Of a DNA stretch of 64,000 nt, positions 46,931-55,415 are shown in pieces. This DNA comes from an uncultured beta proteobacterium (GTDB lineage: Bacteria > Pseudomonadota > Gammaproteobacteria > Burkholderiales > Burkholderiaceae): positions 1 to 64,000 of the forward strand of contig CAIJNI010000039.1 of the NCBI GenBank assembly GCA_903821995.1, written 5' to 3'. Under the pieces are notes generated by a model. The model saw only the letters and a program-made list of their open reading frames with translations, did no database searches and was not told the origin of the DNA. Position 1 is the first letter of the stretch; each line of letters opens with the position of its first letter. The translations under genes and the position numbers were made by a program.

Positions 46931-47905
46931 ATGCAAATTTCTTATCAGATCATTAATAAAGTTACCACCTTACTATTGAGTTCTGTATTGAGTTGCTCTT
47001 GTTTTGCAGCATATCCAGATAAACCGATTACATTGGTAGTCCCATTTGCTCCTGGTGGAGGAACGGATAGTATTGCACGTGATCTTGCAAAGAGCTTAAC
47101 TGAGAGTCTTGGACAAGCTATCATTGTAGATAATCGTGGCGGAGGGGGTGGTGCTATAGGAGCAGGTTTGGTTTCAAAGGCGCCGGCGGATGGGTATACC
47201 TTATTATTTGTAACTTCCACATTTGTTACCCATGCTGCAACCGATACAAGCTTGTCATATAAAGTAGATAAAGATTTCTCACCAATTGCTATGATTGGCA
47301 GAGGGCCGTTAATGATTGTTAGTAGTAATACTCTTCATGTGAAATCAATCGCTGATTTAATCAAAGTAGCCAATGAAAACCCTGAAGGTATTAATTATTG
47401 CTCGGCAGGTTCTGGGAGTATCAATCACTTAGCAGGTGAGCTATTTAAGCAAAAAACTAACATTAAAATGACGCATATTCCTTACAAGGGAAGTGGTCCA
47501 GCTGTTGTTGATTTGTTGGGGGGGAGAGTACAGGTCTTTTTTGCAACGGTCCCAACTATGCTTCAGTACGTTGAATCTGGAAGGGTGACATTGCTTGCCA
47601 TGACAAGCGAGAAAAGATCACCGCTATTTCCAGCAACTCCAACCGCGATAGAATCCGGCCTTCCTGGATTTGCAATATCGACATGGTGGGGGGTTGTAGC
47701 TCCGCCTGGGACCCCTTTAGAAATTGTGAACAGATTAAACGCGGAAATACAGCTTGCTTCAAGAAAAGATCCTTTAAAGAGCCGACTCAGTAATGAAGGG
47801 GCGCAACCTTATTCCTCTTCCCCACAGGAAACTCAGAAGCTCATAAGTACCGAATTAAAAATGTGGCAAGATGTTGCCAAATCCGGTGGCATTAAAATCG
47901 ACTAG
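46931..47905 (+). CDS. Bug-family (TctC-type) tripartite tricarboxylate transporter receptor
   Basis: The 324-residue periplasmic binding protein has a signal peptide (cleavage about CFA-AYPDKP). The family signature is PITLVVPFAPGGGTDSIARDLA, followed by IIVDNRGGGGGAIGA, GYTLLFVTSTFVTH and THIPYKGSGPAVVDLLGG. Bug proteins bind carboxylates and related acids. No TctA/TctB membrane genes are nearby, which is usual for the many orphan Bug genes of Burkholderiales. The ligand is unknown. Confidence 0.93.
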   Translation: MQISYQIINKVTTLLLSSVLSCSCFAAYPDKPITLVVPFAPGGGTDSIARDLAKSLTESLGQAIIVDNRGGGGGAIGAGLVSKAPADGYTLLFVTSTFVTHAATDTSLSYKVDKDFSPIAMIGRGPLMIVSSNTLHVKSIADLIKVANENPEGINYCSAGSGSINHLAGELFKQKTNIKMTHIPYKGSGPAVVDLLGGRVQVFFATVPTMLQYVESGRVTLLAMTSEKRSPLFPATPTAIESGLPGFAISTWWGVVAPPGTPLEIVNRLNAEIQLASRKDPLKSRLSNEGAQPYSSSPQETQKLISTELKMWQDVAKSGGIKID

Positions 47906-48036
47906 ATCCTCTCGATCGTTTAGATGAGTTCAGACAAGCCGAGTAAGGGTTGGTATCAATAGGGAATTTGCTAGTATGCACTAGATAAAATTCGAGTTAA
48001 CTTAGAAAGTATCTATTTTTTAAGGAAATTAACAAG

Positions 48037-49320
48037 ATGATTAATATTAAAAAAATTCGCCAAAGTGGCGTTCAGTTTTTATTAGTGTTGGCTTCTTTGA
48101 CAGCTATGCTTGGAGTTTCAAGTGTATTTGCTCAGTCTAAGCCTCCCATCAAGATTGGTTTTACGATGCCATTGACAGGTGGTTTAGCGGGTAATGGTAA
48201 AGCTGCACTTTTAGCAATGAATATTTGGAAAGATGATATTAATGCTAAGGGTGGACTATTAGGCCGTCCGGTTGACTTCGTATACTACGACGATCAAACC
48301 AATCCCTCCCTCGTTTTAGGTTTATACACAAAGCTTCTTGAGTCTGACAAGGTAGACCTGATTGTTTCAAGTTATGGGACCAATATGCAAGTACCACCAT
48401 TGCCTATGGTGATGCAACGTAAGTTGTATTACTTGTGCTTATTTGGACTAAATAGTAATGCTAATTTTGGTTATAACGGTTACTTCCAAATGCAGCCGAA
48501 TGGACCAGATCCAGCAGTAGATAACACAGGAACCTTCTTTGAAGCAGCAATGCAAGCAAGTCCAAGACCAAAAACTGTTGCTATTGTCGGTGGTGACGCA
48601 GAGTATCCAGCCATGGCAATGGAAGGTGCTAGGACGAATATTCAGAGGCTGGGTCTGAAAATTGTGTACGACAAAACTTATGCACCGTCAACAACTGACT
48701 ATGCTCCGATCATGAGAGCGATACAAGCCACTAAACCTGACATTGTCATGGTTGCTTCATATCCGCCAGATTCAGTTGGTATGATTCGTGCTGCAAACGA
48801 GGTTGGGTTAAAAGCACAAGTGTTTGGAGGCCCAATGATTGGAACAGCGTATGCTTCAGTTAAAAAGCAATTAGGCCCTTTGTTGAACGGTGTTGTTGGT
48901 TTTGAAGAGTATGTTCCGGAGCCTACGATAAAATTTGGTGGTGTTGAGAAATTCTTAGAGCGCTATCAAGTTGCTGCTGTTAAAGAAGGTGTTGATCCAC
49001 TTGGTTTTTACATTCCACCATTTGCTTATGCCATGATGCAAATTTTATCTGAAGCCGTTGAGAAAACTCAGGGCTTAGATCATCAAAAGCTCATTGCATA
49101 TACTCATGCCACCACATTTAAAACATATGCTGGCGATATTAAGTTTGGAGCTAATGGCGAGTGGGCATATCCTAGGTCACTCTATGTTCAGTATCGTAAT
49201 ATTGAAGGTAATGATACTGACCAGTTTAAAAAAGCAGGTAAGCAAATTATTCTTGCACCTGCACAATTTAAGTCTGGCAACATCATTTCACCATACGACC
49301 CAGCTGCAAGTAAAAAATAA
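48037..49320 (+). CDS. ABC transporter substrate-binding protein, branched-chain amino acid type
   Basis: The 427-residue receptor has a signal peptide ending SVFAQ. The mature part begins PPIKIGFTMPLTGGLAGNG, with DINAKGGLLGRPVDFVYYDD and the type I periplasmic fold (Peripla_BP_6). LivH/LivM/LivG/LivF genes are not adjacent, so this is an orphan receptor. The ligand could be an amino acid, amide or aromatic acid. A very strong terminator follows at 49341. Confidence 0.88.
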   Translation: MINIKKIRQSGVQFLLVLASLTAMLGVSSVFAQSKPPIKIGFTMPLTGGLAGNGKAALLAMNIWKDDINAKGGLLGRPVDFVYYDDQTNPSLVLGLYTKLLESDKVDLIVSSYGTNMQVPPLPMVMQRKLYYLCLFGLNSNANFGYNGYFQMQPNGPDPAVDNTGTFFEAAMQASPRPKTVAIVGGDAEYPAMAMEGARTNIQRLGLKIVYDKTYAPSTTDYAPIMRAIQATKPDIVMVASYPPDSVGMIRAANEVGLKAQVFGGPMIGTAYASVKKQLGPLLNGVVGFEEYVPEPTIKFGGVEKFLERYQVAAVKEGVDPLGFYIPPFAYAMMQILSEAVEKTQGLDHQKLIAYTHATTFKTYAGDIKFGANGEWAYPRSLYVQYRNIEGNDTDQFKKAGKQIILAPAQFKSGNIISPYDPAASKK

Positions 49321-49340
49321 CAATCCTTAATTAAAACCTT

Positions 49341-49378
49341 AAACCCCCGTTTCAAAACTGATTTGAAACGGGGGTTTT
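49341..49378 (+). terminator. Rho-independent terminator after the ABC receptor
   Basis: A perfect 16-bp stem (core CCCCCGTTTCAAA pairing with TTTGAAACGGGGG) with a 5-base loop is followed by a short T-run. It is 20 bases downstream of the stop. Confidence 0.92.
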
Positions 49379-49597
49379 CCTTTGGTGGAATACTTTGAAA
49401 GTGACAGAGTCCCTAGTTTTGTAAAAAAATCTTAATCAGTCAACCTAAAAAACAAAATTCCCAGGATTGTTTAAAATATAGGCATGTAATGATATAGGTA
49501 TGTTTTTTTGACCTGATTTGCGTTTAAATACCTCAAATCTGTTTATAAGAATTGCCCCAATAGACCCTATAAGCAAATTAAATAACTGAAGAAACTA

Positions 49598-50020
49598 ATG
49601 AGAATCGAAGATAAAGATCCCTCTAGACATGCAGGAATAGAGTATCCGATGGAAGTTGGTGCGCCTATATTTGCACCAATTCCTGTAGTACAAGAAAAAG
49701 ATAAAGCGGTTAATATCGCACGTTTAAATGCTCAGCAAGAGTATGACCGAATCATGGAGCAAGCTGAAGTTCTTGTAAAGCAAGCTAAGGCTTTGCAGTC
49801 AAGATTAGATGCAACAGAGCTTGTCCACCAAGCAAAGTTCGGCTTTAATCCTTTGCATGGGAAGATTTACTATCTTTACTTAGATTGTAAAAATAATCAG
49901 CACGTTTTGATACAAAATGCTCCTAATGAATGGTCCTGCGGTATTCCTGAGCAGTGGACTTTTGTCATGGCTGTTAAAAAGCTAGGGGACAGTACTTGGC
50001 AGGTGTTAGATCAGGAATAA
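49598..50020 (+). CDS. DUF2452 protein
   Basis: The 140-residue protein begins DPSRHAGIEYPMEVGAP, has a helical middle (residues about 40-80, a likely coiled coil), and ends with GFNPLHGKIYYLYLDCKNNQ followed by PNEW. These match the DUF2452 family. No function is known. It has no signal peptide. Confidence 0.72.
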   Translation: MRIEDKDPSRHAGIEYPMEVGAPIFAPIPVVQEKDKAVNIARLNAQQEYDRIMEQAEVLVKQAKALQSRLDATELVHQAKFGFNPLHGKIYYLYLDCKNNQHVLIQNAPNEWSCGIPEQWTFVMAVKKLGDSTWQVLDQE

Positions 50021-50059
50021 TCAAGGAGGGGCTATGTAAAAGCCCCTCGCTAACAGACC

Positions 50060-50668
50060 CTAGATAGGTTTAATCAATACTTTTTTGATCTTTACAATAC
50101 CACTACCGTATTGAAGGCCAATCACCCCACCTTGAGCATGTTTCTTATCAACAGCAGACGATGTCACTTGACCATTCATTTTAAATATAAGTTGATCACC
50201 TTTAACTGAAATTTCAAACGTATTCCAGCGGCCGCCTGCAAGCGGCATAGGTGATACTTTAGCGGTATTTACAATAGCACCTGTGCCATACGTTGGATCA
50301 GGACGAGCATCCCATATATTAAATTCATAGCAGGTATCTGCTCCAATATTGGAAGGACTATCACAGCGAACAAAAAATCCAGAATTAGTGTCTGAGTCTA
50401 CCCAAACTTCAGCATAAAGTTCAAAATCTTTATAGGTTTTTTGTGTCGTCAGAAAGGCTGCATTTTTTCCTTTCAAGAGGTCTGCTGTCAGGATGCCATT
50501 TTCGATTCGCCAGTTAGCTTCCCCAACCTGACTAAATTGATTAAGGTTAGAATTTGAATCAAATAAGGTTTGCCAATTAGCTTGTGAATTATTTAAATTC
50601 GCACAAGAAATCAGGCAAATCGATACAACTAGGGCTGTAAAAAAACGATATATGTATTTCATCATCAA
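50060..50668 (-). CDS. DUF1080 (3-keto-disaccharide hydrolase-like) lipoprotein
   Basis: The 202-residue protein has a lipoprotein signal with lipobox LISC (Cys at about residue 22). A concanavalin-like beta-sandwich domain follows: WQTLFDSNSNLNQFSQVG, FELYAEVWVDSDTNSGFFVRCD, and WNTFEISVKGDQLIFKMNG. DUF1080 proteins are laminarinase-like and some hydrolyse 3-keto sugars. It lies 25 bases downstream of an esterase-like gene in the same orientation, a likely two-gene operon for a secreted substrate. Confidence 0.82.
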   Translation of the reverse strand: MMMKYIYRFFTALVVSICLISCANLNNSQANWQTLFDSNSNLNQFSQVGEANWRIENGILTADLLKGKNAAFLTTQKTYKDFELYAEVWVDSDTNSGFFVRCDSPSNIGADTCYEFNIWDARPDPTYGTGAIVNTAKVSPMPLAGGRWNTFEISVKGDQLIFKMNGQVTSSAVDKKHAQGGVIGLQYGSGIVKIKKVLIKPI

Positions 50669-50693
50669 TCTCCTTGGTTAAATCAATTTAAAT

Positions 50694-51695
50694 TCAAGAA
50701 TGTAACTGTTTGTAAATAAAATTCTTAACGGTGAGTCGCGCCAAATCAGTTTGTAAGCTTTCTTCAGCGACCCACTCATGTTCGCTGTTAGCAAATATTT
50801 TTAACTCACAATCACCACCGGCAGCTTGATAACTTTTAGCAAATCGTTCTTGTATAGCGGGTAAAACATTATCGTCAAGTGCTCCGGCCATGATAAGAAG
50901 AGGCGGTAAGGAAACCTTTTCATGGCGATCTAGGATTTGTTGTGGATTAGCTTCATATATTTTTTCCCAGGGATGGAAAAATATATGATGGTTCTTAATC
51001 ATGTCTGGTCTAGCGCGGGCCACAGCATTTTGGTATCTGGCAAATGGATCACTAATAGGCGCGCGGCTAGCAACATACCTTACAGTCGCATCTAAGTTTG
51101 GATTTTCGGGAAATGGGATAGCACTAAATACAGGATCAAAAGGTTTCATACCAATGAGCTCGGCGGCATGTCCGCCACTTGAGCTTCCATAAATACCGAT
51201 TGTACTGGGGTCACCTTGCCAACGATGCGCATTAAATTTTAGCCACCTAACGCCATAGTGGGCATCTTGAAAGCAGGCTGGATAGGGCATATCTCCTGCA
51301 AGCGACATATCAATAGCTACGACCAATATGCCACTACTTGCTAAAGAGCGGTTCATAGGTTGTTCAGCGGTACGATTCTTTCTATTCCAAGCTCCCCCAT
51401 GTAAGTCCAAAAGAACGGGGAAGGGGCCAGAACCCTTAGGTTGATAAATTCTTGCCATGAGTTGACGACCATTAGCATTTTTTCGGAACTCAAGCTCTTT
51501 GATATCAATTTCAAATTTAGCTTTTGGATCATAATTCTTCGCCGCTATTGAATCTTTTAAGCTTCCTCCTTGCGCCAGAGCATCATTAGGAAAAAACCCG
51601 ATCGTACTGAGGCCTAGAATAGTGAGGCTTGAACTTTGAGCTAAAAACTCACGACGACTCTTTTTTAAAATCTGATTTTGGCTTTTATTCTGCAT
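50694..51695 (-). CDS. Tat-exported alpha/beta hydrolase (esterase/lipase)
   Basis: The 333-residue protein has a twin-arginine signal (KKSRREFLAQSSSLTILGL) cleaved about DALAQGG. The hydrolase fold has the oxyanion motif LDLHGGAWNRK, the nucleophile elbow IYGSSSGGHAAE (Ser of GxSxG), Asp in MAGALDDNVLP and His in NSEHEW. This fits the hormone-sensitive lipase/BD-FAE-like esterase group. Export and the adjacent DUF1080 lipoprotein suggest it acts on an extracellular ester or acetylated sugar. Confidence 0.88.
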   Translation of the reverse strand: MQNKSQNQILKKSRREFLAQSSSLTILGLSTIGFFPNDALAQGGSLKDSIAAKNYDPKAKFEIDIKELEFRKNANGRQLMARIYQPKGSGPFPVLLDLHGGAWNRKNRTAEQPMNRSLASSGILVVAIDMSLAGDMPYPACFQDAHYGVRWLKFNAHRWQGDPSTIGIYGSSSGGHAAELIGMKPFDPVFSAIPFPENPNLDATVRYVASRAPISDPFARYQNAVARARPDMIKNHHIFFHPWEKIYEANPQQILDRHEKVSLPPLLIMAGALDDNVLPAIQERFAKSYQAAGGDCELKIFANSEHEWVAEESLQTDLARLTVKNFIYKQLHS

Positions 51696-51875
51696 GGTCT
51701 CTCTTTATAGGATTTTTTAAATCATACTACCAATTAAGGAGCAATTGAGTAGTTTTTAATGGGTTTTAAAGGGGGCTTCACATCAGTTAAATCTGCAATG
51801 TTAGGGTTTACTCTTCTTGTATCAATCGCGCTAGCTAATTAGGATCAAAGAAGAATAAACAAAAAGGAGATAAAA

Positions 51876-52376
51876 ATGAAGAAAGTTTCAACAATATTGA
51901 GTCGATCGGTTATTGCACTTGTGGCAGGGGTTGCTGTTTCAAATGCATCTGCACAGTTATTAACTCATAAAGATATTACGGCAGCAATTGCAATGACTAT
52001 GGCTCAGACTGCAATAGCGACCTGCAAAGATAATGGTTATTCTGTGTCTATCAGTGTTGTTGGAAGAAATGGCGAACCTATTCTTCAGGTACGCGGAGAT
52101 AACACTAATCCGCATACCTTAGAAAATAGTTTTCGTAAGGCGTACACTGCAAGGACATTTCGTGTTGCTTCAGGGGAAATTGAGACTCGTCTAAAAGCTG
52201 ATCCGGCTTTTGCATTAATTCATTTAAGTAATGTGATTGCTAACCGTGGCGCTTTACCAATTAAATTCGGAGAAGAGACTATTGGTGGATTGGGAGCTTC
52301 GGGTGCGCCGGGCGGTGATAAAGATGAGGCTTGTGTAAAGGCGGCTTTGGATAAAGTAGCTGATCAATTGAAATAA
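51876..52376 (+). CDS. GlcG/HbpS-family heme-binding-like periplasmic protein
   Basis: The 166-residue protein has a signal peptide cleaved at SNASAQ. The GlcG/HbpS fold follows, with CKDNGYSVSISVVGRNGEPILQVR, KAYTARTFRV and the terminal GALPIKFGEETIGGLGASGAPGG, all hallmark segments. Members bind heme or corrinoids or have unknown roles in glycolate loci. It has a good ribosome-binding site (AAAGGAG) and is followed by a bidirectional terminator. Confidence 0.88.
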   Translation: MKKVSTILSRSVIALVAGVAVSNASAQLLTHKDITAAIAMTMAQTAIATCKDNGYSVSISVVGRNGEPILQVRGDNTNPHTLENSFRKAYTARTFRVASGEIETRLKADPAFALIHLSNVIANRGALPIKFGEETIGGLGASGAPGGDKDEACVKAALDKVADQLK

Positions 52377-52411
52377 AGTTTTAGCAAATGATGTACTGAT
52401 TTTCTTCATTT

Positions 52412-52448
52412 AAAAAATCGCAGGCTAAGAACAGTCTGCGATTTTTTT
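52412..52448. terminator. Bidirectional terminator between glcG-like gene and mtgA
   Basis: A stem of about 15 bp (core ATCGCAG pairing with CTGCGAT, closed by A- and T-runs) gives a T-tract on both strands. It lies between two convergent genes. Confidence 0.85.
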
Positions 52449-52525
52449 ATCGAATGAAATAGTTTTTATCTAAGGGATGACATTTTAGAGCTCACAGGAG
52501 TTACTTTTCAGGGCAAAGTAATTTT

Positions 52526-53215
52526 TTATTTTGGAAAGGAAGCAGACCCCATTCGTGTGGCGAGTAATGAAGCTCTATTTTCAACCCACGGGGTATCACG
52601 AAACCGGTCTGAACGTTTCGGAGCCGGTAATATGGTGGCAAGCCAAGCTGCTTGGTATTCAGAAAGTTCTGAGGCATGAATCCCAAAATAATGATTAGCT
52701 GCAGCCTCAATTCCAAATATTCCCACTCCCCATTCAGCCACATTAAGGTAGATTTCAAATATTCTTCTTTTGCTTAAAGTTAACTCGAGCATTCCCGTAA
52801 TAATTAACTCTTCTGACTTACGTAAATAACTTTGTTTTGGGGAAAGAAATAGATTCTTGCTCAGTTGCATTGAAATAGTTGATCCACCTCGCATAATCTT
52901 TCTTTTATGTATATTTTCTTTGGCGGCATTTTCGAGAGCTTTCCAATCTACACCATGGTGTTGCATAAATCCTGAATCTTCAGCCGTAATCACTGCTTGC
53001 TTGATTGATGTTGGCATTTGTCGATAGTCGAGCCAAGTGTGTTTTAAAGTGATTGTAGATTTTTGCTGTTTTAGGCGGGCTTGTTCTAGACTCATAAAAG
53101 AAGTCATGTGAGGATTGAACTTGATATACCAGAGTAATTGAGCAGCAAAGAAACATTGTAGAAGGATAAATAAAATCAAAAAACAGGTGAAAGTACGATA
53201 AATAAAAGTCTTCAT
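52526..53215 (-). CDS. mtgA: Monofunctional peptidoglycan glycosyltransferase
   Basis: The 229-residue GT51 enzyme polymerises lipid II without a transpeptidase domain. It has one N-terminal membrane helix (about residues 10-30) and motif 1 ITAEDSGFMQHHGVDW with the catalytic Glu. Motif 2 is RGGSTISMQLSKNLFLS, and motif 3 is RKSEELIITGMLELTLSKRRIFEIYLN, with the second Glu. The length matches MtgA. No operon partner is evident. Confidence 0.95.
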   Translation of the reverse strand: MKTFIYRTFTCFLILFILLQCFFAAQLLWYIKFNPHMTSFMSLEQARLKQQKSTITLKHTWLDYRQMPTSIKQAVITAEDSGFMQHHGVDWKALENAAKENIHKRKIMRGGSTISMQLSKNLFLSPKQSYLRKSEELIITGMLELTLSKRRIFEIYLNVAEWGVGIFGIEAAANHYFGIHASELSEYQAAWLATILPAPKRSDRFRDTPWVENRASLLATRMGSASFPK

Positions 53216-53286
53216 ATGATCTATCGCACCCCATTGTGCATGTTAAATAGCCGCTTATTCTTCTTAAAGAAATTGGTATCTAGAGA

Positions 53287-53907
53287 TTATTGATTTATAT
53301 CTATATCCTGAAGTAATTGACTGAGAGCCACGGGGCTATTGACCAACATTTTTTCAAAAACGCGAGCTTTATGAACTTTGACTGTGGCGTCAGATATATC
53401 GAGTAGTTCACCTATTTCAATATTCATTAAGCCTTTTGCAACTAATTTAGCAACCTCAATTTCTCTTGGGGTTAATTCTTTAAATTTAATTAAAGAGGTT
53501 TCGTACGATTTTTTATCCCGTATTCGTTTTTCAGCTTCTAGCATTGCAATGGATATTGACTCCAAAAGTTTATCAAATGCAAAAGGCTTTAGAAGAAAAT
53601 CAATTGCTCCAGCTTTTAGTCCTTTGATGATTTGTTCCTTGGTTGATTCCCCGCTAATAAAAATAATTGGAATATTTATTTTTAGACGATCCAGTTTCGA
53701 TTGAATTTCTATGCCCGTGATTCTTGGCATTCTCATATCTAGGAGCAAGATGCTTGGGCTTAAAACTTGTGGATCTTTCAAAAATTCATTGAATCCCTCA
53801 AAGGTCGAAACCGTATATCCATAGCTTGATAGAGACCGATCTAGCGCTCTGCGCATCGAGTGGTCGTCGTCAATAATATAGATATGCCCCTGTGCCTTTT
53901 GCATCAT
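53287..53907 (-). CDS. FixJ/LuxR-type two-component response regulator
   Basis: The 206-residue regulator has a receiver domain with Asp57 (SILLLDMRMPR), the acidic triad DDDH and the switch Lys in FLLKPFAFDK. The LuxR HTH domain (about 145-200) has ELTPREIEVAKLVAKGLMNIEIGELL and the recognition helix SDATVKVHKARVFEK. It resembles FixJ/TtuR-type regulators of dicarboxylate or C4 metabolism. No cognate kinase is adjacent; the histidine-kinase fragment at 36853 is unrelated by position. Confidence 0.88.
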   Translation of the reverse strand: MMQKAQGHIYIIDDDHSMRRALDRSLSSYGYTVSTFEGFNEFLKDPQVLSPSILLLDMRMPRITGIEIQSKLDRLKINIPIIFISGESTKEQIIKGLKAGAIDFLLKPFAFDKLLESISIAMLEAEKRIRDKKSYETSLIKFKELTPREIEVAKLVAKGLMNIEIGELLDISDATVKVHKARVFEKMLVNSPVALSQLLQDIDINQ

Positions 53908-54154
53908 TACTCAATATATTTGATTCGAAATCATCGTAGGATAAAGAATATCACGCTTGACTACCTTATCAAAAGTAAATAAGGACACGAAAAACGAGTT
54001 TGCCAAACAGGTCAATAGATATTGGAAGAGATTTGTCTTTGAATAATAAGAAACTATAGTGAGTGACGAGTAAAAGCAGGGCTACTTGAGAGCTTTTAGA
54101 GCTTTAGACTGATGACGATGACTAAATGAGATATTAGAGCGAGATGCAAGAGGC
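53908..54154. other. Intergenic stretch upstream of the response regulator
   Basis: Nothing supported is seen here apart from the likely promoter of the response regulator. With the small gene and the following spacer it forms a gene-poor stretch of about 540 bp. Confidence 0.45.
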
Positions 54155-54271
54155 TCAGTTTATTAAAGGGTTATTTTGCGAGTGTGAATCAAAGCCTAAA
54201 TAAATGCCCCAAATAATAATCATGCTAAGTAGAAGGATAAAAATCAAAAGAAGTTGTTTTAATAGGTCCAT
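54155..54271 (-). CDS. Small single-pass membrane protein, 38 residues
   Basis: The ATG has a good site (GAGGAAA, about 8 bases away). The product begins MDLLKQLLLIFILLLSM, followed by a continued hydrophobic stretch (IIIWGIYLGF) and a polar tail. It looks like a one-helix membrane peptide. The family is not recognised. Conservation in relatives would be needed to confirm it. Confidence 0.5.
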   Translation of the reverse strand: MDLLKQLLLIFILLLSMIIIWGIYLGFDSHSQNNPLIN

Positions 54272-54451
54272 GTTGAATTTTCCTCGTCTAATTTCTTTTA
54301 GATCGAGAGAAAGTCCAATAACTTACGTTTTATAGGCTTTTTTATTCATTGACTACTCATGTCAATAATTTCCCACTTAAATTAGCTCCTCGATTAAATT
54401 TTATTGTCTAATCAAAGAGATAACTGATGAGTTGTTAACTGGGTATTATTT

Positions 54452-55234
54452 TTATTGGGCGGTCCATCCCCCGTCAATGGGGATAATTGCCCCGGTAATT
54501 GATGCGGCATCATCTGAAATCAAATAGTTGGCTAGTGCAGCCACTTCTTCAATGGTTACAAATTTTTTGCTAGGCTGAGCTGCTAGTAAAACATCCTTAA
54601 TCACCTGCTCTTCAGTCAGACCACGCGCTTTGGCAGTATCAGGGATCTGTTTTTGTACTAGAGGTGTCCACACATATCCAGGGCAGATGGCATTCATGGT
54701 GATGCCAAAGGTAGCTGTTTCTAGGGCAACAGTTTTAGTAAGGCCAGCAATGCCATGCTTAGCTGCAACATAAGCGGATTTAAAGGGTGAAGCTACGAGT
54801 GCATGGGCAGAGGCGATATTAATAATTCTGCCCCAACCTTTTTCTTTCATTTTGGGCAATGCACAGTGGATCGTATGGAAACTTCCGCTGAGGTTAATGG
54901 CTAAAATGGCATTCCACTTTTCAATTGGAAAATCTTCAATGGGGCTAACGAATTGGATGCCGGCATTATTTACAATAATATCAATGGCTCCAAATTCCGT
55001 TTCAACATCGCGAACCATCTTTTCGATTTGCTCAGGCATTGATATATCAGCATTGCTATAGCGGACTTCAATTCCAAATTCTTTGGCTAGACTCGTTTGA
55101 ATTTTTAATATATCCGAGGGGTCTCCAAAGCCATTAAGAATGATGTTATGACCTTGTGAAGCTAATTTCTTTGCGATTCCCAACCCAATGCCGCTTGTGG
55201 AACCAGTAATAAGCGCTACTTTTGCTGATGTCAT
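54452..55234 (-). CDS. bdhA: 3-hydroxybutyrate dehydrogenase (SDR)
   Basis: The 260-residue short-chain dehydrogenase oxidises 3-hydroxybutyrate to acetoacetate, commonly in PHB metabolism. NAD is bound through TGSTSGIGLGIA and NNAGIQFVSP. The catalytic Ser is in INIASAHALVASP, with Tyr/Lys in SAYVAAKHG. The segments CPGYVWTPLVQKQIPDTAKARG and AAQPSKKFVTIEE match D-beta-hydroxybutyrate dehydrogenases closely. It is divergent from ppk2 with a 181-bp gap. Confidence 0.92.
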   Translation of the reverse strand: MTSAKVALITGSTSGIGLGIAKKLASQGHNIILNGFGDPSDILKIQTSLAKEFGIEVRYSNADISMPEQIEKMVRDVETEFGAIDIIVNNAGIQFVSPIEDFPIEKWNAILAINLSGSFHTIHCALPKMKEKGWGRIINIASAHALVASPFKSAYVAAKHGIAGLTKTVALETATFGITMNAICPGYVWTPLVQKQIPDTAKARGLTEEQVIKDVLLAAQPSKKFVTIEEVAALANYLISDDAASITGAIIPIDGGWTAQ

Positions 55235-55330
55235 AAATGCTCCTAAATAAGTAAGATTAAATCAAATTTGTTTTGTCTATTGTGAATAGTTTATGGGTCA
55301 ATTCTAAGCAGAAAGTATTTTTTGAATGAT

Positions 55331-55348
55331 ATTTCATCTAAATGACAT
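55331..55348 (+). promoter_or_regulatory. Pho box candidate upstream of ppk2
   Basis: ATTTCAT and ATGACAT are two half-sites 11 bases apart, each matching five of seven consensus positions. They lie 68 bases before the ppk2 start. This is a two-half-site match only. Confidence 0.35.
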
Positions 55349-55415
55349 ATGTTGTTGAGAAACTGGACAAATTATTCTAGGTGTATTGTTTTTTAACTTT
55401 ATTGTAGGTGAACAA

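Noticed and set aside
50026-50048. GAGGGGCT/AGCCCCTC hairpin as an intrinsic terminator
   Set aside because: The 8-bp stem is good, but neither strand has a T-run after it. It may still form in RNA between the convergent genes.
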